Below are positions 55,208 through 64,000 of a stretch of DNA of 64,000 nucleotides, one piece after another. Position 1 is the stretch's first letter; each line of letters opens with the position of its first letter. Source of the DNA: Delphinus delphis (taxonomy: Eukaryota; Chordata; Mammalia; Artiodactyla; Delphinidae). Under the pieces are notes generated by a model. The model saw only the letters and a list, made by a program, of their open reading frames with translations, was not told the origin of the DNA and made no database searches. The position numbers and the translations under genes were made by a program. The DNA is taken from NCBI RefSeq assembly GCF_949987515.2, contig NC_082690.1, positions 102,484,400 to 102,548,399 of the forward strand, read 5' to 3'.

Positions 55208-56508
55208 ATGAGGCTGAGCTGGGTCCTGACAGTATTGTCCATCTGCCTGAGCGCCCTGGTCACGGCCGCCGGGGCCGAGGGCAAACGGAAGCTGCAGATC
55301 GGAGTCAAGAAACGGGTAGACCACTGTCCCATCAAATCACGCAAAGGGGACGTCCTGCACATGCACTACACGGTGGGTGAGGAAGTGGAGCTTTTGGGGG
55401 TGGGTGGGCCTTCCGGGGACCAGAAAGGACTTGGGACCCAGGTGTGTCTGCCAAAAGGTGGGTCACCTTGGGCAAGTCTCCTCATCTACTTTGCATGATC
55501 CTATCTTGCTCTTAACTGTCTACTCCCAGTTGGCACCAGCAAGCAGTGCAATGTACTGTGAGCTGCCCAAGGTTCTGTCCCTTTCTAGGACTATGGCCGC
55601 CAGTGCTGTGGGCTGCCACCTTGATGGGAAGAGCACCTGGGGGTGGGGGTGTCAGAGCAGACCCTCCTCCTCACTGGCCTTCCCATGGTCTCACAGGGTA
55701 AGCTGGAAGATGGAACAGAGTTTGACAGCAGCCTGCCCCAGAACCAGCCCTTTGTCTTCTCCCTGGGCACAGGCCAGGTCATCAAGGGCTGGGACCAGGG
55801 GCTGCTAGGGTGAGTCGAGGGGCCATGGCTGTGGTCCAGGAGGTGAACTGTGGGAGGCAAGCTCCAGGTATGGGGTGGGGGCAGGGAGCCTGGGTGCTGC
55901 CACATGCTGAACATGTATTGTCCTACAGGATGTGTGAGGGGGAAAAGCGGAAGCTGGTGATCCCATCAGAGCTAGGTAAGAGGCCCTTCCTGAATGGGGA
56001 TAGGGAGTTCAGGGTTATATCTACGTAAGGGTGAAGGCTGGTTCAGCCTCTGCACGGATGTCCACTCAATCCATTCAATACATGCCACTTCCAAGTCTAG
56101 TTGTGTCCAGCAGTGAGGACAGGGCAAGACCCTTGGGACGCTTGGCTCTGGTGCCCACTCTTTGCCCTCTACAAGACCTTTAGCAACGCCCTCCCAAATC
56201 CATTACACCTTCTGCATTTCTGGCCTCGTGCTGGGATGGGCAGAGGCTTGGTTTCAGCCTGGTTGTCTGCAGAACACCTCACTGCCTGGCCACGGCTCAC
56301 TTTCTTTGTGCATCTCTGCAGGGTACGGAGAGCGGGGAGCTCCCCCAAAGATTCCAGGTAATAAACCTTCCTGCCCCCCATCTCCTGTACCCATTCCATC
56401 TCCCTGTGGCCCTGGTTCTCATTCTGATCCCACTTCTCCCCTGCAGGCGGTGCAACCTTGGTGTTCGAGGTGGAGCTGCTCAAAATCGAGCGACGTTCAG
56501 AACTGTAG
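55208..56508 (+). CDS. FKBP2: FKBP2 (FKBP13), ER peptidyl-prolyl isomerase, 140 aa
   Basis: Coding exons: 55208-55372, 55697-55809, 55929-55975, 56322-56357 and 56447-56508, all in frame; human is 142 aa. The N-terminal signal peptide ('[19 protein letters not shown]') is two residues shorter than the human one as I recall it. The FKBP fold residues are present: '[15 protein letters not shown]', '[18 protein letters not shown]' with the pocket Trp, '[12 protein letters not shown]' and '[10 protein letters not shown]'. The C-terminus is RSEL (human RTEL), an ER-retention-like tetrapeptide. The enzyme acts in the ER lumen. No canonical AATAAA follows the stop; an A-rich stretch ends the gene near 56.58 kb. 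Confidence 0.96.
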
Positions 56509-57010
56509 CCAAACTGGGGAGGGCTGGGGGAGAGGCCCCCATCTGGGACCAGACTGTTTAAAGAAAGAAAAAAAACTTTAAAGCCCACGAAGTGAGCCTG
56601 TGTTTGTTTGTGGGCCCTGGAGACTTAGAAACCACAGCTTCAGCCTTCCCTCTCCCTCATCCTCCCCCCATCCCTCCCTCTCCTTTCCTGGCTGCAGAGC
56701 CTTGGGGTCTAGTAGGCTCAGTGGCATGGAGGTCATGATGGCCAAGCCCTCGGTGACTTGGTGGCCCTTGTCCAGAGGGGAAAAGGAGTATTCCTGCCTG
56801 CCAGCAGCAACAACGGCTCCTCCCCACTCCCCAGCCGCTTCCAGATCCTGGTCTGGGAGCCAGCACTGGGGTATCGCCATGGCTTCATGGCCCTCAGGAA
56901 GGCCTGCGGTCACCTGGGGAGAAGCTGAGCTGGCAGCAGTTGTAGAGCAGTGTGTCCCCCCTGAAAGAAACCAGGCAAGCCTGTTAACTGCACCAAAGGC
57001 GCATCCTAGC

Positions 57011-57016
57011 TTTATT
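57011..57016 (-). terminator. PPP1R14B: PPP1R14B polyadenylation signal
   Basis: AATAAA on the minus strand (TTTATT on plus), about 240 bp past the stop codon. The gene ends about 0.4 kb from the convergent FKBP2. Confidence 0.8.
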
Positions 57017-57252
57017 AAAGGGCCCGCGCCGCAGTCAATATAAAAACACAAAAAGTCCCGTCAGTTTAATAATAATAAAAAACCCCAAAAATGGAAAACT
57101 GAGGGGGCAGGGAAGAGGCCCCTGGGCCAGGGGCACGGGGAGCACTGCGCATGGCACCAGGCCTGGCCACAGGGCCCCCCGGTATTGCTGTTGCTACGAG
57201 GTTGCGGGGCGATTGTCCTGTGGGAGCCTCCGTTCACCTGGGTCGAGGACCC

Positions 57253-59130
57253 TTACTTCTTCTGGGGTGTGCTCAGCTTCTGCATGCCCCGGATCTTGTC
57301 CAGCAGGCCAGAGATGAAGGCCTGGAGGGAGGGAGGACATTAGGGAGACCAGAACCCAAGATGACAGGACCCCAGGCTCCTCACCCCGCCCTCTGGGGAA
57401 ACCACCTCCTTACCTCAGTGGGTTTGTAACAGTCAACCAGCAGCTCCTAGAGGGGCATGGGGGGAAAGTATAACTATGAGTCTCAAGAACACGAGCCTAA
57501 AGTTCACCTATACCCTCTTCCAAGGCACTGGGGCCACCCTGAGGCACAGGAGATGCCACAGCTACTGAACAGCTAGGCAAGTACCACTGGCCCTATTTGA
57601 TGGAGCCAGAAGCTGAGCCCAGGAAGGTCACAGAGCTGGCTGACTCAGACCAAAGAAGGCCTGGCTCCAGAGGCTTGCCTACCCACGGGGCAGTGCCTCC
57701 AGGCACCCCTCTATTCCCTGCTCCCCTGACCTGGCCCTGCTGCCCTCCAACCCCTCTCACCTTGACCCTGGCAGCTCGGGTATCATCACTCTCCATGTCC
57801 AGGAGTTCATCCACGTCAATCTCCAGCTCAGGGATCTCCTCTTCCTGGGGTGGGGGTGGGGGAGGAGGGAGAGACAAGGGCCTGAGTTGGGAGAGAGGGT
57901 GTGAGAGGGGCTCTCTGGCTGAGGCCCCTGCCCTACTGCAAATGAGCCAGCCCTCTTGCCCAGCAGACAGCGGCAGCTGCTCCGAGGAGAAAACAGATCA
58001 GGCCTGTGCCAAGGCAAACTGCCCAATGGGGGGGGGAGCTTCCTGTCCCTGCCAGTTGGGCACCCTGGGTGCCAGACAGCTAGGGCTGGGGATCCTGGGC
58101 TAGGAACCCTGCAGATGTGTCTCCCCAACTTCCGGGCCCCCCATCTCAACCAGAGCACAGGTGGGGCCAGCTGTCCCAACTCATCACAGCCCCTTCCCCT
58201 CCCCCAAACACCTGTCACAGCTTCCCAGGAGTGAGGAGGAAGTGAAGGGTGAGGGGTCAGTGGGAAGGACCCAGGCCTGGTAAAGGGGAAACAAAGAGCC
58301 CATGCTTTGCTGAGGGAGGGGGTGCTTGCCACCCCCCCCCCCCAGGAAGCATCTCTCCGGTCTGGAGTCAGCTGCATCCCAGGGCTGCGCTAGGGTAGGC
58401 AGCACAGGGCAAGCCCACTCCTCCACCCTGCCCCCCGGGGACTGAGTCACCATTTGATCAAGGAAGGAGTCATAGGGTGGAGAACTAGAACCCAGAGAGT
58501 GGGCTAGCCTGCCCCCCCATGACAAGATGGAGCTCCAGGTTAGCCCATTAGAATAGGCAAGACCCGTACCACCACCACCCAGGCTAGCTAGCGCCTTTTA
58601 ACTAGTCTAGGCTAGCAGGCAATAGGTAGATCTCCTTTCCCCGCCAGCCCAGACAAGCCCTGAGTCTCCTGTCCAAGGCAGCAGATAAGAAAGGAGTGAC
58701 TTAGGTCAGACAAGAAAGAGCATACATTGGGGGCGGGGAGTACGGAGAGCTGGGGAGCGCGCGGAAGCGGAGCGCCCATTGACTCCGGGTGACAGGCGGG
58801 CTCAAGGTGGGGTTCCCAGGCGGCCCGAATCGGAACCGATTTTAGGGTGTCGGCGCAGGGTGGGGGACACACCTGGCAGTCGTAGAGGCGAGTGAGCTGC
58901 TCCAGGATCCACTCCTCCAGGTTGAGGCGCTTCCGTAGTTCCTTGCGGTCGTACTTGACCGTGACCTTCCCTTGGCGCCTCACTGGGCCCTCGTCGTCCG
59001 CGCCGCCCGGGCCCTCGCCTGCAGCCCCAGGGGGGCTCTGAAAGTAGACGCGTGGCCCTGGGCCGCCACTCCCCGGTCCAGGGGCCGGAGCCGCCAACGC
59101 CGCGCCCCCTGCGGGGCCGCTGTCCGCCAT
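57253..59130 (-). CDS. PPP1R14B: Protein phosphatase 1 inhibitor PPP1R14B (PHI-1), 147 aa
   Basis: Four coding exons in transcript order: 59130-58873, 57844-57761, 57446-57414 and 57321-57253; 147 aa, as in human. CPI-17 family inhibitor: the motif 'RRQGKVTVKYDRKEL' holds Thr57, whose phosphorylation makes the human protein a strong PP1 inhibitor. The helical inhibitory domain continues as 'EEWILEQLTRLYDCQ', an acidic 'EEEIPELEIDVDELLDMES' and 'KIRGMQKLSTPQKK'. The start is the family-conserved MADSG; an in-frame ATG 18 bp upstream exists but in a less likely position. Confidence 0.96.
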
Positions 59131-59470
59131 GGCGGCCGCCGGGGCCACGTGCGCGCGTCGGGCCCCTCCCTGCGCCGCCGCCTCCGGGACGCCCGCCGGC
59201 TGGCTCCGGGCCGCTGGCTCGGGTTAGCTCGTGAGCTCGGCTCCGCACGGCTCAGCTGCGAGGGCGGCGGCGGGGGCGCCCGGGGGCAGCTGCAGCACGC
59301 GGAGCCCCCGGGCCTGGCCTGGCCGCGCCCCGCCCCCTCCCCGCCGATCCGCCCGCCCTTTGTCCCCCGCGGCCGCCGCCCGAGCCGCCGCAGCCGAAGC
59401 CGCTTTCTCTGTCTCGATCGCTTCCCCCGCCCCCCGACCACACCCCCTTAAAGGGACAGTCCTGAAGCAG
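59131..59470 (-). promoter_or_regulatory. PPP1R14B: PPP1R14B CpG-island promoter
   Basis: Very CpG-rich block directly 5' of the start codon on the minus strand, with several GC boxes around 59320-59340 and no TATA box. The exact start site is not visible. Confidence 0.55.
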
Positions 59471-59964
59471 GCCCCTCACCCCTACCCCGCCCTCGGGCCG
59501 GGGCTAAGAGAGGGTCTAGTCCTTAGAGGTTTGGACCTAGCTGTCCGCTATCCCTTTTAAGCTTCCTGCCCCAAGCCCAGGCGTTCTAAGCGTCCGGTAG
59601 CCGGATTTGCGCTCCTACGGGGAACCTAGTGTTCTGTCCTAACTGATGCAAAAACAGGGGCCGTCTGAGAATGGAGGGGAGTGGACACTGTATACAGGAC
59701 AGAGGTCCGAGGAAGAGACGTGGGAGCCCCCGACTTCTGGGTCCTCAGGCCCTTGGCCAAGGGGTAAAGAGCAGGCTTCTTCGCGCGGACGGACACGTGG
59801 GCCGGACGCCCGGGGGTGGAGGAGTGGAGAAGGCGGGCAGGCGCTGCCCAGGTCACCGGACGCCCTACTCGTCGGGGTTCCGCGCCCCCCATGATGGAGG
59901 CCTAGGTTGGGGGTGAGCTGAGCGATCCGGGCGGCCTGAAGGGCCAGACCCCAGGCAGCCACCG

Positions 59965-60020
59965 CCCACCCGCCAAGATGGCAGCGGGGACGGAATTATG
60001 GGAAATGTAGTTCCCAGGGT
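59965..60020 (+). promoter_or_regulatory. Promoter-like block: YY1 and ZNF143-type motifs
   Basis: AAGATGGCAGC (59975-59985) fits the YY1 start-site motif. GGGAAATGTAGT (60000-60011) is the reverse of ACTACATTTCCC, close to the ACTACAATTCCC element bound by ZNF143-type complexes. They lie 15 bp apart in CpG-rich DNA about 0.85 kb from the PPP1R14B start codon, with no protein gene assigned. Confidence 0.5.
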
Positions 60021-61874
60021 CCCGCCCCCATGGCCGCCCCTCCCCTGGAGCGGAACCGGGTCCGGGAAGCGCAGAACTTGTTTGGAGCGCCCTCGTAGGG
60101 CTGGTCTCCACAGGGCGCGGTTCTCTGCACCCCGCAACCTCTGTGTGTACAAATTGAGGCGTAAAGAGCTGGGAAGTGGGGGAGCCGGTACTCACGGTAA
60201 TAAAGATAATAATAACAGCTGACCCTAATGAGAGTTCCTACGGTCGGTTCCACATAGTCGGTTCCAGCGTGAGGGCGCCTCACTCGCTCTCCGGTAGATC
60301 CTCGCCCTGCGGCCGCCTCTGTCCTTCAGAGCTCACAGGCGCCTAATCTGGCCCACCTCTCTTAAGCAGACCGTGCGTCTCATTCCCGCACCTGCTTTGA
60401 TTTTCCATATTTTTAAATAGTGTCTCTCATTCACTTGTTCATTGTCTGTCTCCCATTTCTCAACTATGAGCTCCATGAGGCAGAGACCTGTCTGGCCCTT
60501 GTTTACTGCTGATGCCCATGGCTGAGTGGGCCTGCTGGGCTTCAAACCCACATGGGTCGCGCAAATTACCTGACTCTTGTTGAACTCTCAGCACCTAGGT
60601 CAGACTCATAGTAGGTGTTCGATAACTATTGGTTGAACAAATGACCGAATGAAAGAATTAATGGCTTCTTCTGTGCATCCATTTCCTCTGAAGGCTGTGG
60701 CAAAGATTAAATAGGAAAGTGCATGGAAGATTCAAGGACTGAACCACAGGGGTTAAGTCACACAGCCAGACAGAGATGGAGCTCAGCTTGTGTACCCAGG
60801 TCCCCTGACACAAAATCACTACTCATACCACCGCACAAGGCTGTGCAGCTCTGTTTGGGATGCTTCCACAGACAGCAGGCTCACCCTCTGCAGTCCCAAG
60901 CACAGTCTCAGGGTCTGAGAGGCAGTTAAGTCCCAGCCCCTCACAGACACCCTCTCTCTGGATGCCAGAGAAGTCCTCTGCAGTAGATGGAGTTCAGAGA
61001 GAGGTTGACACTGGCCCAGGGTCACACAGCTGGTGCTGCAGACAAACTCAAACCTAGGACTGTAGGCTTACCTTGTAGCTGCGGAGAATAGACAATGAGA
61101 AGGCGCTGGCTGAGAATGGTGTGTGTGGTGATGGTGGTGGTGGGATTCAGGCCAGGTGGGAGGCCTGGGTAGGGGGCAGGTTAATGTGGCTTGGTGACGG
61201 GCTGATACCTCCTCCCTCTCCAGTCCCCCTTCTGGCCTTAGCCTCCCTTTGGCCAGCCTGGGGGGCCAGGGAAGGGCTGACCCTGCTCTTGCGGATTAGG
61301 CAAGACCCACTCTTTCAAAGAGAGCCCCATCCCCAGCCTGGCCTCTGGCTCTGAGCTTGGCCTGATGGGAGAAGCAACTTACCCACATCCAAATTCCCCA
61401 CCACACCCCACCTCACCCCACTGGGGCGGGTCTGTTCTTTCTGAACTGGAGCATTGATTCAGGCCTTGGGGAGCTCACAGTTACAAGAGAGGATATACCA
61501 TAGCTTTTTGTGGGAGTGAAACCTACTGGCGGTGAAGACCTGGGTACCAGCCCCAGCTCTGCACCCCCCAGATGCTATGACCCCGAGCAATGATCTTCCT
61601 CCCCTCAAGGCTGGTGTGAAGGCCTCCGGTCATGTCCAAATTTCAGGGGTCCCCTGAGGATTCTCTAGGCTGAACAGGGAAGAGCCAGGGATGCTTTTCC
61701 TGACTCTCCCTCTCTCCACCTCCTGTGCCACCCCCAGGGCACTCCCAGATTCCTGGGGCTGACCCCCCTGTCCATCCAGTCCCTTCCCATGGCCGCCTAC
61801 CCTGTGAACAGTTAGTGCAGATGGACATGATGGCCTGCAGCTGTCTTGGAGGCTGGGGTGCCCAGCACAGAACC

Positions 61875-61975
61875 TTGGAGTGGAAGAACTGGGTTCAAAT
61901 CCTGCCTCTGCCCTAGGCTTCGAGGCCCTGGGCAAGTCATTTACCTGCCCTGAGCCTCTTCAGAGGGGTGGATTC
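61875..61975 (+). repeat. MIR element
   Basis: 'gaactgggttcaaatcctgcctctgccc' then 'ctgggcaagtcatttacctgccctgagcctc' is reverse-type MIR core text. Confidence 0.7.
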
Positions 61976-62884
61976 TGCTGACTTCTGGTGGTTTGGGGCT
62001 GAGGTCAGTGCTCCAAGACCATATCCCAGCCCTTGCTCTCCTGTCTGAACCTGTCATCGCTGCTGCTCTTCATCCTTCCAGCCTCAGGCTGTGGCCTCCC
62101 CAGCCCCACCCCTCTTGGGATCCTGGCCCCCCTCCACCAGAGGGCAGCTAAGGCTGCTTTCAGCACCTCCTCAAAGCAGAGGCCCTAGGGAGGGCCTAGG
62201 CTGAGACCGCTCCCTTAATCAAGGGTAGAGGCCGGAAAGGCTGCCTTCCTTCCACCGTTTACTGCTTGCCGAGAAACTCTATTACCATTACCAAGGCTGC
62301 AAGAAAGTGTCCGAGAAGGAAGAAGCCCTCTAATGGGGGTTGCCCTGGCCTCGGGAGACAGAGGGGTGGAGGGAGAGGGGGAGGGGCTCAGGCCCAGGAA
62401 ACAGGCTCCCATCCTGTTTTCCAAGGAGCTGCTGCCTAGAGCTTCTACCCCTAAGCTCAGGCCCTGGCTCTAGGCCCTGCTAGCCCCCTGGCCCAGAGCT
62501 GATCCATGCCCTTTCCTCCTTCCTTCCCCTTGTCCCCACAGCCTGCTCTCACTCCTTAGAGATTCAGCTGTCTACACCTAGGGGTCATCTCATACCCATT
62601 TGCCTATTTCATCCTCTGACAACCTCCACCTTCTGGATAAGGTGACTGAGGCACAGAGAGACGAGGTTCTGCCGGTAGACTTGGACCCAAGTCAGCGGGA
62701 GCAGAGGCCAATCTCTACCTGGCATGGCACTGCCCAGTGAGACCTCGTAGTCCCTGAGTCTCTGAGGGCTATGGCTCTGTTGCTCTGGTGAGAGAGGACA
62801 AGGATCACAAGTCCTGTCCCCCTTTCTTTGTCTCTTCAAGGGCACGGAGTAAAGGCAGGACATAAACTGGCCTTCAAGACAGAG

Positions 62885-62980
62885 GGCTGCAATCTTCCTA
62901 CGAAGCTGTGTGACCTTGGGCAAGTCCTTTCCCCTCCTCTGCGCCTCAAGTAGAGATAATAATCACACCCCATAGGGCCT
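62885..62980. repeat. MIR fragment
   Basis: 'gctgtgtgaccttgggcaagtcctttcccctcctctgcgcctcaag' followed by 'agataataatcac' is MIR core text. Confidence 0.7.
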
Positions 62981-64000
62981 CAGCCAAAGGCTAGGAGATC
63001 TGTTAGGTTAGAGTTGGTACCCAACATGGTGGGGATTTTGAGGATGGCCAGTGCCAGGCAGGGCTCCCCTTGGGGGTCTGAGAGCCTGGGGCAGAGGCCT
63101 GTAGGGCTGGCTCCTCCTTGACTGACCCCTCCTCCCCCAGAAGCAGCTCCATCTCTTTCTGGGTTTCTAGGTGACTTGGCTGGCCCCTCTGGATGAGTTC
63201 TACTTTAAACCTGCTGCTGCTACTGTCTCTGTATTGGAGGGGCTCCCACAGGGGCCCCCAGGCAGGAGCCCCCCCAGCCAAGCCCTGCGGGAGGGGCTGC
63301 AGCCCCCACCCATCTCAGTGCCCATGCGCCTTCCCCGCTCCCGTCCCTGGCATGCAGCAGATTTCAGGACACCTGCTGTGGGCCAGGAGTGGCAGAGCCT
63401 CTCCTCGACCCTCCTTGTTCGTGGACACCCAGGAGGCTTCTGACCCCTCTGGGCAAACGACCAGCTGTCCCCTTCTCAGTTTGCAGTCGAGAGCCCCGCA
63501 GGGACAGGCTCCAGGTTGAGCTGTGGGGGGTTGTCTGCGGAACAAGAAGGGCGCTGTTCCAGGGCTCGCTCTGGAAAGCCAGGGTGCTTGGGTCCTCAGA
63601 GGAGGCGACAGGCGCCGGGCCTCCCCGGGCTAGGGACGGGGGAGGGGCGCCCGCCGGCGGAAGGCCCATTAGCTTGCTAATTGCTCCCAGGGAGGGGAGG
63701 GCGGGTACCGAGCTGCTGCAGAAGGGGGTGAGGCGAAGTGAGGGCACAGAGGGGGGTGGGAGTGTCTTTTCCAGCGCTCAGCTAAGTGCTGCAGGAGTGG
63801 GGTGGGTGGCAGGTCTCTGCGCCCCCAGGCACAAGTCCTGCTCTCCGGTAGTACCCCCCGCCCCTGCCCCTCAGAAACCTTAGCGGGCCGACCCCGGCCG
63901 GTCTTCGGCAGCGCCCTCTGCACGCAGTCCCTCCAGCTGCACCCCAACAGCCTCCCCGCCCCAAAGCGCCTTCCTCCAACCCCGAGCGGGTTCAGCTGAG

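Larger units (their letters stand above)
59471..64000. other. PPP1R14B-PLCB3 intergenic region
   Basis: No coding exon was recognised, including no PLCB3 first exon. It contains a promoter-like block near 60.0 kb, MIR traces (about 60980-61070, 61875-61975, 62620-62700, 62885-62980), and CpG-rich sequence toward the end (63.6-64.0 kb) that may belong to the PLCB3 promoter. Confidence 0.55.

Noticed and set aside
63600..64000. Possible first coding exon of PLCB3
   Set aside because: No frame matching the known PLCB3 N-terminus was found; the gene is expected just past the right edge.

Overview
This is a mammalian nuclear window, almost certainly from a cetacean. The repeats include many tRNA-derived SINEs that start with the 'cttccctggtgg' head typical of the CHR family of whales, hippos and their relatives. 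Several are of the CHR-2-like type with an oligo(A) tail that I associate with toothed whales. There are cetartiodactyl-type L1 3' ends, and no Alu, no B1/B2 and no obvious BovB. The species cannot be fixed from the sequence alone.

The gene order matches the compact human 11q13 cluster: STIP1(+), FERMT3(+), TRPT1(-), NUDT22(+), DNAJC4(+), VEGFB(+), FKBP2(+), PPP1R14B(-), with PLCB3 expected just past the right edge. All eight genes could be assembled exon by exon with GT-AG splice sites and unbroken frames. Predicted lengths are STIP1 543 aa, FERMT3 663, TRPT1 253, NUDT22 290, DNAJC4 237, VEGFB 207 (186-type) or 188 (167-type), FKBP2 140 and PPP1R14B 147.

Layout. 1-5.0 kb is intergenic (L2/MIR/SINE relics, then a GC-rich stretch). 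5.1-17.9 kb is STIP1, behind a promoter with nine CCAAT boxes and heat-shock elements. 19.5-38.7 kb is FERMT3, split by an 11.2-kb sixth intron full of antisense L1 pieces and nested SINEs; this intron holds a U6 snRNA-L1 chimeric retroinsertion. 38.7-41.5 kb is TRPT1, tail-to-tail with FERMT3 and head-to-head with NUDT22 (41.5-44.6 kb). 44.8-48.3 kb is DNAJC4, 48.4-52.0 kb VEGFB, 53.8-56.6 kb FKBP2 and 57.0-59.2 kb PPP1R14B. 59.5-64 kb has no recognisable protein gene but contains a promoter-like block near 60.0 kb.

The genes do not form one pathway. STIP1 and DNAJC4 are HSP70/HSP90 co-chaperone types, FKBP2 is an ER prolyl isomerase, FERMT3 activates integrins in blood cells, VEGFB is a secreted growth factor, PPP1R14B inhibits protein phosphatase 1, TRPT1 removes a 2'-phosphate from spliced tRNA, and NUDT22 hydrolyses UDP-sugars. 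They share tight packing, CpG-rich promoters and, in places, shared promoters or overlapping 3' ends.
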